From Pisaster brevispinus (taxonomy: Eukaryota > Echinodermata > Asteroidea > Forcipulatida > Asteriidae): a DNA stretch of 64,000 bases. Below, in pieces: positions 1 through 10,500 of this stretch (its first letter is position 1; every line of letters begins with the position of its first letter). The stretch covers positions 8,568,742 through 8,632,741 of the forward strand of contig JAMKCF010000003.1 in NCBI GenBank assembly GCA_023634235.1, in the 5' to 3' direction. Below the pieces are notes generated by a model, which worked only from the letters and a program-made list of their open reading frames with translations, had not been told where the DNA came from and searched no databases. A program made the position numbers and the translations under genes.

Positions 1-2200
1 AAATATAAGCCGGGCATGTTGTTCTCTCGATATGACATTTCACTGATAGAGCTGACTTGAAGAAGATAATGCTTCCAGCTATGATTAACGGATGATGTGC
101 ATGCAGCTCACTTATAAACCATTATAGAGCAAGGACAAGAACCACTTTCCATGTACAGAGTGGGCGGGGCCATATTATAAACGGCTAAATTACCGCACAG
201 TTGACTTGTTTCAGAAAACTAAAAGCCCAACAAAACAGTTTAACATAGTTTTGTAATGCACTCATTTTCCAATAGATAGAGTCCTCATAAAAACGGAAAA
301 GCCTCAACCTCACGTTAAAATGGTGTTAATGTCATTTTACTTGATACTCTTTCAGAGCGCAAATTTAAACAATGACATCATCGGACATAATTTCTTTTTA
401 CAAACCCCCCCCCCAAAAAAAAACACCCCGATCTGTAAATAAATTTCCAAAGAGGAATTTTTGCGTCAGACAAAAGGTAAAATTCAATACTGTTATGATT
501 GAATATCATCAAAACGAAAAATTCTCTGCAAAAAATGTACAGACCGTATTTTTGAAATGTGACGTAATCGAACGTTTTTATCTTGACAAAAATCGCACAA
601 ACTATGAAGTTGGCTGGAACTAGGCTTGACTAGTACAATGCCAATAATCGTTACAATTATTCTCAAAATATATTTTGCTATTGGAATTGTTATCATATAT
701 TTTTCTGTTGTATTCAACATCTGATTTGAACACGTATTCCAAAAAAAATAAAAAAAATAAAAACCCAGCGGTTTGATGGAAGTTGTATAAGTGTTCAACA
801 ATCGCGGCGTCATGACAACCAATTATGACGTTCCTTTGTATGGAGAATGATCATGATCAAGGTCACGAGTGTATCTAGCAATACACCAGCTCCAGACGTA
901 GTCACACACCTTACTGATATTATCCACTGAACGTACATACGTACATTTATTAATGAACCAATGGGCTCGTCACAGCTAAACAGTAAACTCCTCCGACTAC
1001 AGGTGCAGGCACTTTGCAATAATAAATCTAAAACTATAATGAAATTACAAAAAGTGGGAAATTGCAGCGATAGTGCTGTTAGTCAAATTTACCCTTCGTC
1101 AAATAGTCTCCATCACTTATATTTCTCCGAACAGAGTTCTACCTTTTAAACTATTTAAAATAAAACGACTTAAAAATATATAAATACCCCCTTGCATATG
1201 ACGACACAAGTTCAAACAGCGCCCCACTGAGGTCAAATGAGGAAGACCCATCATTGGCTAGGAGCTGTGCGTGGCGCGTATACACACGTGCACGTTTCCA
1301 TTGTTCGATTGCTACTAGAGGTCTTTTCCTGTTGTAAAAATGTTGTCATCAGTTATTGCCTCAAAATTCATTCTCCCTCTAAACTATTGAGTTTTAGAAT
1401 AATACCAAAATTATATAATGAGTTTATAAACAAGAAAACTCGCGCATACTAATAACATGTTTAATTTAAGTTCACGTGCAACCTAAAATGTTGCAACATG
1501 ATGTCTGTGTAAACTTTCTCACATAAATATGAATCATTTAAAATGTAACCTTAAATCACGTCGTTGAAACTGTTAAACTTAGAAGTATTTAATGTAATGA
1601 CAAATTGTCAACACCATAACTAACACATACATCATCTAAAACAATCATCGATAAAATTGCAATTCATCACAAAATACTTGGCCCTATTGGTAATGTTTTT
1701 AATGTGTTTATTTATCAATGCGTATGCGGGTTTCATTTTGGGCTACGATTTGTACAGCTCTCAGGGGGAGAACTGCACGTTAATCTTGGAAACTGCACCG
1801 TAAGATTTTATCTGCGTTTGATATTATGAAGAATTCATCTCAAACCTTGTTCAGCTGTTACTTTTATACAATTTTAAAGTAGTAACTACACGAGACAAGA
1901 TGACCAATTTATCATATTATGTGACCAGTGCAGCTTAACGCATATGGAATACCTATACTCTTTGTGTAAACCAGGTGTCTAAGAAAGTGTTTAACACACA
2001 ATAAATCTTAAATATATATTAAAACTTAGACACAAAATGCAGAACGGTGGGCATTGGGTTCCAACTATTAAGTGTTGTATATTCACAGCTCTAGAAAAAA
2101 ATATATGAAACAGCCCAAACTTGTTTAGAAGACCAACAATGGAAAAAACCCATGATTACCAAAAGAAAAGTTAGCAGTAGCCATTTGAATACATGACCCT
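1..2200. other. No gene recognised
   Basis: AT-rich sequence downstream of the FReD/discoidin exons. I see only short chance open frames and no tandem repeat of note. The missing last FReD exon could be expected here or beyond, but no SNLNG or MK-R motif was recognised on the minus strand. Confidence 0.5.
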
Positions 2201-2219
2201 AACTACTTAAAGGTACTCC

Positions 2220-2630
2220 AAAAAGTAACACCAAAAACTTAGTGAGAAGCAATGCAGTTGTTGATGGATTTCCTTCGAGGCTAGAATGGTTTAGATAACT
2301 TTTCATCACCAAAAGATTTGAATCTGAGAAACAATTCATGCATGAGTCGTTTCTAAGATATTTGAGGTTTGGTGTCATTTGAGGTTTGGTGTCATTGCGA
2401 TTGGTACCAGCTGTCACCTCGCTAAACGTGGATGAATTCGACGTTCTACAATGACAGTTTAAAAAAAAAAATGTTATGCTGTTTTTCAGCAACACTGTAT
2501 TCAGCTGAAACTTTCACACGTGACTGTTATTGTATCTTTATTTATAATTTTGCATATAAAAAGGGCATCTATAGGTTGACAACAACCAATACAGGCCATT
2601 ATGACCTATATTAAAGACTAACGTGACACG
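2220..2630. repeat. Dispersed MITE-like repeat, copy 1 (AGAAACnATTCATGCATGA core)
   Basis: Shares blocks with 13725-14135: TTGGTGAGAAGC-like start, CTGAGAAACAATTCATGCAT, GCTGTCACCTCGCTAAACGT, ACAATGACAGTTT and GCTGAAACTTTCACACGTGA. It holds a 17-bp tandem duplication (TGAGGTTTGGTGTCATT) at about 2364-2397. The open frame on its minus strand has no protein signal. Confidence 0.8.
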
Positions 2631-2639
2631 ACTACAACA

Positions 2640-4360
2640 CATTGAGCTACAGTCACCAAGTTTGGTGATGCTCGGCCTAAGCTCTGCAAAAACTATTATG
2701 CAGAGGTATAATAAAAATGATAAGATATAACCACTATAAGACAATATATTTTCTGGGTAGGATATAATGAATGTTAAACCCTATTTTTTTTATATATATA
2801 TATTTTTTTATAACCAGTCACTATCTTGTCATTTTACCCACATTCATGATCTATAGTGAATATGTTGAATACATTCCTGCAAAATCCTTATGTACTGGCT
2901 TCTTATTGGGAGTGTTTTTTCCTCATTTCTATTTTTATTGTCATCACAGTCCACTAGAATATAATCGTCCACGACATTATGCATAAGTTTGATGTATTGT
3001 TGTCGTATTAATAATTTGTTTATATTATGGCGTTGATCTATCGATCTTTTCACTCTACAGCCAGCGCATTGACAATGATAATGCTGTTTCTGTAGCTGAA
3101 AAGCACACATGCGTGTCCTGATGCGCATAATCGTCGCGCAAAGAACTCTGGGTGAAATCTGAGTCTAAGCAACACCAGCAACCATCATGGCGCTCTGATT
3201 GTAAAGCAAAGTGGTATACACAACTATAAAACCTGGCAGAGTAACTTGTAAACTACAGCTTGGCGTCCATCTTGGCAGCTTGATTTATTTTTTAACGGTA
3301 CTCGGCTCCAATAAAATGCATAGTGCGGTATATTTTTAAGATGGTGCTTGTACATAATAGACTGTTACTGGCTTCGGCAAAGGTTATGGTCGGAACGTCG
3401 AAAAGTCCTACTCTTCAATAGTGTCGTTGCAGCCAACGGCCAAAGTCGTTATAGCCAAAGTCGCTTGATTCAGACGCAGCATCATACGGGTACCAGGGAA
3501 CCAGACTATTTGTGTGTCCCTCTAACCTAGGGCTGTGCGTCCGAGTTGATGGCTTCAGCACTAGTGAATTGCTGAAAGGGTCTTTTTATTTTATTTTGCC
3601 AGCTGTTGGTCATCGTGACTTAAACTGACGAAACGCATCGCAACAAAATTCAGATGGGTCGCCAAACTATGTCAGAAGGGATAAGATTTATTGTAACACT
3701 TTTGATCATTCCATCAGGAACAAAGATTGCCTCACTATCGATCTATCTTTAAAAACATGGTAAATTTCTTTAACGGTTACTATCAGTTAAATGCTATTAC
3801 TCCTAAAAAACGTATAATAAAAACAAACTGCCTCAACAAATAATTTACTCATGTTAAGCCTGTTTTTTATGACATTACCACTCCAGCAGGGGGTTCAATC
3901 GGCTGGAGATCGACGGGTAGGTCGCAGCCGAGTGCCTTAGATATTCATTTCGCCGGCCTAAAAGTTTGCGGACCGCTGCAGCGCGCTGGTCTAAAGGAAA
4001 ACATTTGCTGCACCTTCACGAGGGCTTGTATGTTTTACGGCAATTCACTGTTTATTGGAGTTGGGTGCAGAAAGTACTGGGAGAACTTGCTGGGAGAAAC
4101 CCTCTTTACCAGTCACTATGATGGGATACTTGTAACATACTCGTACAGATCATACGAGGTAACTTAATATAACTCTAGTTTAAACTGTCTGCTTCTTGGA
4201 CTTCCATTTTAGGGTCGCTTTGTATTTCCAATTGACCTGTGTTTATTTGATCAAAACGATCTACATGTGCATACTCGCCAGCTAACTCTGATACAGTGGT
4301 ATAGCGTTTCCTCATTACGGGAATATTCGTATTTTAAACTCAACTTTCACTATTTGATCA
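2640..4360. other. Downstream intron or 3' flank of the FReD/discoidin gene; repeat debris
   Basis: 3385-3500 (GTCGAAAAGTCCTACTC, then AGCCAACGGCCAAAGTCG) resembles the inverse of 32740-32815, marking a dispersed repeat. No exon recognised. Confidence 0.45.
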
Positions 4361-4367
4361 AATCTAC

Positions 4368-4523
4368 CTACATTCTCGTCAGAATATTCAGTCTGAGAGA
4401 CATTACGGCAGCGATTGTACCACCATCCTTGCTGAGACAAGCTAGCGCAGTTTTTCTCATCTCTATCGCTGTCCTTATCGTAGGCTGAGAATGGTTGCTT
4501 GTCAGCCTTATCAAACATATCGC
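4368..4523 (-). CDS. Exon: FReD C-terminal subdomain (partial)
   Basis: After the acceptor tatgtgcacag the exon reads (G)DMFDKADKQPFSAYDKDSDR, then DEKNCASLSQQGWWYNRC. This is the FReD P-subdomain: F-S-x-YD-x-D-x-D with the calcium-binding acidic residues, NCA, and the GGWWY-x-x-C-like motif (QGWWYNRC). The usual next block (SNLNG... GI-W-W-G... MK-R) is not here. I place the donor at GTAG followed by GTAGAT (exon end 4368). A second possible donor, GCC followed by GTAATG, would end the exon at 4407. Both leave phase 1. No matching last FReD exon was recognised in positions 1-4300, so it is missing, diverged or outside the window. This exon sits 90 bases after discoidin domain B. Confidence 0.82.
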   Translation of the reverse strand, partial: AICLIRLTSNHSQPTIRTAIEMRKTALACLSKDGGTIAAVMSLRLNILTRM

Positions 4524-7500
4524 CTGTGCACATAAAAGGAGTAAATTCAATCATTTTAATATACACTATCAAATTTAGATTCATTTTGAACGTAATAAAG
4601 TTATTATGCTCACCTTTTGTGCCAAGAAGTCCAACTCTCATCACTGGAACGTCACCATCAAACTCAGTTGGGATGATTCGAATATCATGTGCTTTAATGG
4701 GTTCGTAAAAGTTGCTTTCAACTTTCTGGGATTTTTCACCTGTACCATTAAATATCTGTTGAGAGGAAATATGACAGTAGTTTGTGATACATCGTTTCGT
4801 GGTAGAAAACAAGTTCATTTACGTAATTTACAGAAATAAATATGACTAAATGTACCCCACTTTCACATTTAATTCCTACTGATTTATATTGTGTTCTCCG
4901 TTATAGTGATGGCGTACTCGATAACATTTTAACCTTATCAGGGTACGAAGCAAATTTATTCGTTCCATTACTGCTCGTGTGTAAAGGCCCTTATACTATG
5001 TTCTAGAGTAACTGAAATTTACATTCAAATTTTCCTGATCTCAAACATGGTGTGAAGTGTTTTATAATAATGCTAACAATGTCATTGTGAACTTACCTTA
5101 TCTGAACGCGGAGATGCCATAACACTTTGCCACACTGCATCGCGATCACAACACCGGTACTTCACTTGGTACTTCTTCACCCATCCCTTATTGCCTCCCC
5201 TCATAACTACACCCTGAATCTCCACCGTTTTTCCCAAGCCAAACTGAAGCCAGAGGTTTTTGTCATCAGGGGCTGGACACCATCCTTTATTCTGGCGGCT
5301 ATTCAGTCGTACATATCTGGTTAAGCAACCAAGTAAAGAGTAGTTGCCAATGCTGGATGCGTTGATGTTTTCATCTCGAAGGACTCCGTTTTCTGTTCCA
5401 ATATGATTTTCGTACGAAACTGAAAAAGAGGAACAAAGCAAGTATCAAGTTTAATCATGTTGAGAAACCTTGCACGGTTTTATTCTTTGAACCTACCGAT
5501 AAGCTAATTCTCGACAAGTGACAACAAACTTCGCGTAAACCTCGAGTTTTGATGCCATTTTAAATAGTGGACAAAAAGCATACCGATAATTTAGAACAGT
5601 TTTTTACAATTGAAACATCGCGTTCGTTCAGATGAAGCACAACAATCTGAGTATTTTTTTAGACCTATATATTTTTCTTTATCCATCACGAGGGTCAAAC
5701 AAATGCACGCTGAATAGTATGCTCACATAAAGCCTATTCTCTGAAATTTAAGTATAGTTGTTTGGTGTGTGTTTGGGGATTTCTAACCGAGAACTCTAAA
5801 TAATATAGGGATCCAGGGGTTTTGCCAGAATGAGGACGCCCTTGCAACAAAAATTATGCTTATCAGAATAAGAATACCAGCCAAAATACAATTTCACAGT
5901 GTACCACCCGTGACTCATCCTGCTCATTACTGCTTAACAGACTGTTTGAGCAGCTCTATGAAATTGGGCCCTGTATAGAGCCACTGAAGCAGAAAATATT
6001 GTTTAAATTAATTCGATTTTTTTTGCAAAAATGAGCAAGATACCAAGTCACATACGCGACATACTGTTTTGGCTATAGTAATGTAAAACTGGTCAGCATA
6101 GGCCAAATTGGCTTTGTGCTTGGCTACTTTTTGTGCTTTAAGCAACTCTATGTAGGTACCATGGTAGCTAACAAATTTACCTTTGCATCCAATGGGTACA
6201 ATACACACAGATTGACTGAGATTTCCTTCAGGTTGTATACGAACATATCGCATCTTGTTTGTCTTGCCAAACATGTTTGTGACCCCAGTGGTGTTACTCT
6301 TTAGCTTCTACGACAGAAACAGAGGCAATGGAAACCGATTTGATTAAGCATCACCCATTATACTGTTCTTTTTATCAAGTCATTATTGAATATTTTAAGA
6401 ATTTTGTATTATATTTTTTTTCATTTTGTTTTGATACATGTGTATAGGCCTAATTAACTGAGTATATGATCAAAACATGGCTGTGAAGGGTGAAACCATT
6501 GATCTCAATAAAATAGAGATCAATGGGTGAAACCAATAGATAGTATACAAATATTGACTTCTTCGATTGCATGCTATGGTTAAAACTACGACTGATCCCG
6601 AGGTGATCCCCGGAGCGTTCTATTTTCCCGAGGCGCAGCCGAGGGAAAATGGAACGGTCCGGGGATCACCTCGGGAGTCGGAGTTTTAACCATAGCACGA
6701 GTAAAAGCAGTCAATATTTGTTTTATAACACCCCCAACAGACTATTTATCATTCTCGTACACGTAACGTTCGTACGCGCATTTCAGATACATAGATGCAC
6801 AACTGATTGGGTTCGAGGTGGGTAAAAAAGACGTCTGGGTACTGCGCACGCCATGTAATAGTCGACTATTACATGGCAAACGACTATCACACGGCCGCCG
6901 GGTTTCTAGTAAAACTAAGACATATCATGTGACGCGCTCTAAACCAATGAAAAGGCAGAATTTTTGTAAGGGGCGTTATAATTCCCAATATACGCCATCT
7001 TTACGGGCAACTTGCATTTTGGCTTGCAGGCGCGTCAAGCGCTCACGTTATTAACGCAGCCGCGCTGTTTACTAACCATTCGTGCAATGAGTTTTGTGAA
7101 ATGTGCGCGTGCTGCATGCCGTTCTCCCGCGAAACGCATGACTACGGTGGCCCACAACTGCCACGGCAAAATCAAAAGAGCCACGGCAAAACCAAAAGAG
7201 CCACGACAAAACCAAAAGCGCCACGGCAAAACCAAAAGAGCCACGGCAAAACCAAAAGAGCCACGGCAAAACCAAAAGGAATCTACATTTCCACAAAATG
7301 TTCTTATAACAAGTATTGATCTTGTCTCAATGTACACAAACGTCCGTCAAACGGAAGCAATCAACAGTGTCTGCAATGCTCTCGACCAAACCACCCACCC
7401 ATCCACCCTCCAACTACATCCGCGGAGAGTTATTGGAACTGATATCGGGAAGAAATTGCTTCCATTTCGGTAAAAACTACTACCTCCAAAAAATTTGATG

Positions 7501-10500
7501 CGCCATGGGCTCAACAGCAAGCCCCGAAATCTGTGATATTATGTTCTGGAAAAACAAATCCTGGAAAAAGCTGATCTCATCCTTACTTGGTGGCGTTATA
7601 GAGACGACATACTTGTCATCGACAGCAATCTTGACAATTTCAAGAGCCTTATCCACGAAATGAATCAAATACACCCAACCCTCAAATTTACTTTTGAGGC
7701 CTCGGATACTTCTATCAACTACCTTGACTTAACAATCTTCAAAGGTAATAGGTTCAGTGAAACCGGTATTTTGGACACAAAAGTATATACCAAACCCACT
7801 GAAACCTACCAATACCTTCACAAGACATCATCACACCCCCACATGTGTTCAAAGCATTCGTATACGGTGAAACACTCCGCTATGCCAGAAACACAAATAA
7901 CGAAGATGATTTCTTACTCAAAGTCAACAACTTCTCTGAAAAGCTAATTGCAAGAGGCTTTAACAGCTCAGAGATAAACAAAATCACAAGCAAAGTATCA
8001 CACAAAGAACGGTCAAAATTGATTCACAAACAGCAGGAAACAGCGGAAAGCAAAACTCCATTGGTTTTCAGTACGGCACAACCCGTACATCAACCAAAGT
8101 GACCTAAACAAATCCATCAAACAACACTGGTCGTTAATATACAACAATGAAATACTTTTGGAGATCTTTCCAGACCCTCCCTTCATTGCGTATAGAAAAG
8201 ATCAAAACATAAGGGAAAAGTTGATCAGAGCAAAACTAAACCGGAGTCCAACCGACTCGACCCACAAACAGCTCACTCCACCCCCTGATGTTTCGGGTTT
8301 TGAAGACCCGAACGAAACACTAAAAACCCTAATCTCCCTACTGGAAGAACAGGTCACAATCCCATATACTGAAAACTCAACTCAGGATTAAAAATCCGCA
8401 TTCGGATTTATTACATTTTACCTGAACCTGAGCGGAATACAAAAATAATATGTCTCTCATGAGACAATATGAGACCTACGGATTCTATTCGAATCACCCA
8501 CACGCAACTGATGATTGCCAAGGAGGCATGGAAACATGTTATTGCTATACAGAGAGGATCTGAAAAAAATATCCTCGCGGTCTCCCCCCCCCCCCTGACA
8601 CATTTGTCAACAGTTCCTCTGGTCCTCTCTATGTTTGTCAATTACCGCGGTCAATCCGACCAAAACTACAAACAGAATACCAAGACGTAAAACATACCCA
8701 TAAAACATGTAAAGTACAACTGTACAGTTTTATGTAAATCTCGAGTCAACAGTGTTGGAGGGTCACTGAATGGGACAGTGCCATCATTTATCTATCAAAC
8801 CGTGACGCTTTTGGTTTTGCCGTGGCGCATTTGGTTTTGCCGTGGCGCTCTTGGTTTTGCCGTGGCGCTTTTGGTTTTGCCGTGGCGCTTTTGGTTTTGC
8901 GGCGTGGCTCTTTTGGTTTTGCCGTGGTGCTTTTGGTTTTGCCGTGGCGCTTTTGGTTTTGCCGTGGCGCTTTTGGTTTTGCCGTGGCGCTTTTGGTTTT
9001 GCCGTGACAGTCGTGGGCCACCGTACATGACTGTGCGTTCCAATATATTGCAATCTAGAGCAAGTTTGGGTGGCTGACTAGAGTCGATTAGACTTAACCA
9101 TAGTCGATCTAGATGTCACTCGAACGCTGCATGGTTGAACTAGCTATAGTCCAACTGGATCAACCTAGCTCCGGAGCACTGTTTCTCTAGTCAAATAACA
9201 AAGTTATGTCACTTTGTCGAGATGGCGGTTTGGTTTCGTGGCGGAGAACGTTTTTAAAACTTTTGCAATAACACAAAAAGTTGGTTTAACAATAAATGGT
9301 AGGTTTTTGCCAAAAAGATATGTCAAATACTACATTATCATTGCACTGTATTTTGCAAGTAATTGTTTTACGAGCCAATATATGCCTTGCCATATTTGAC
9401 GAATCAGTCGACAAAATGCGTTCGAGTGAACCACAGACCACGCATGCGTGATTTAATGGCAATAAATGGGTTGCACATGACGTCATTGACCGCCATCTTT
9501 GGATATGTGCACACGTGTACGCGCTGCGCACGACTCTCAGCCAATGATAGCCCATCACGCGCGAACGTTGATTCATCAACGATGACGGCCAATGCAAGGG
9601 GTCTATATTGACTAAAAGGTTAGCACCCTTGGGCAAGTTCGGGTGGGCAACTCGAGTGACTAGACTGTGTGACGTAGCTGTCGAATTGACTAGATCGACC
9701 ATGCTCCAGTGCATGGTCGATCTAATCAATCTCCCTGTGCTCTATGGTTTCTGGTAAGTCTAGTCACTCTAGCCGCCCAGCCGAACTTGCTCCTTGCTCC
9801 TATCTATATAGCCTTGTCCAAGGCTCTTTACGCAAGCACCCCGCTTTGAATTCACCAGGTAGCATAACAATACTGGCACGGCACTGCATATAGCATAGTT
9901 TTTCAACCTCGTACCAAAAAACGAAGCCGAAACAGAGCCTTGTTCCCACTGTAAACGGCAGCTTATGTTTGTCTTTATCATTGCGCAGGAATTTCAGCGC
10001 TAATTACGTATGCTGGAATCGGGTATTGAATATTCATTTCCTGTGTACTGGGCGGATAATCGTCCAATCATAAACTCTCGTAGTATTCACCTTGCCACTA
10101 TACATTAACCAATGAGCATACACCTTCGGGAAATATTAGCATAAAGCAACTCCGCCCACAATCTGACCTTTTTACAGTGAGAACAAGGCTCTGTTTCGGC
10201 CTCGTTTTTTGGTACGAGGTTGAAAAACTATGCTTCGACCCCACAGTATACTGTGTATCAAGTACTGCAGTACCGTGCCAGTATTGTTATGCTACCTGGT
10301 GAATTCAAAGCGGGGTGCTTGCGTAAAAGAGCCTTGGACAAGGCTATGGACAAGGCTACATGTGACCACCAACTGTCAAAAGTCAAGCGTTTTGCGTGAG
10401 AACGGCGTGCAGTACGCGCACATTTCACAAAACTCACTGCACGGTTGGTTAAAGCCATGGTCCCAACCCGCCATACTTGCAAAAACGTGGGCAAAATTTG

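Larger units (their letters stand above)
7143..9025. mobile_element. Foldback-type TIR element FB-A, with 20-bp tandem arrays in both arms and a captured Penelope-like RT fragment
   Basis: The left tip TACGGTGGCCCACAACTG (7143-7160) mirrors the right end (reverse complement TACGGTGGCCCACGACTG, ending at 9025). Six exact 20-bp units follow the left tip at 7161-7280 (unit CCACGGCAAAACCAAAAGAG). The right arm has ten units in inverse orientation at 8801-9002, one of them 22 bp. The element is bounded by a perfect 6-bp direct repeat CATGAC at 7137-7142 and 9026-9031. Removing one copy plus the element restores a sequence resembling the repeat at 23927-23980 (GAAACGCATGACTGCGTGTTCC). The interior is retrotransposon debris (7285-8391) plus about 400 bp with no clear content. 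It lies in the intron between the two exons of discoidin domain A. Architecturally it recalls sea urchin TU/foldback elements. Confidence 0.85.

Noticed and set aside
8778..9077. Several overlapping open frames of 60-100 codons on both strands rich in LVLPWRFWFCRGAF-type sequence
   Set aside because: They are translations of the 20-bp tandem array of FB-A in different frames, not genes.
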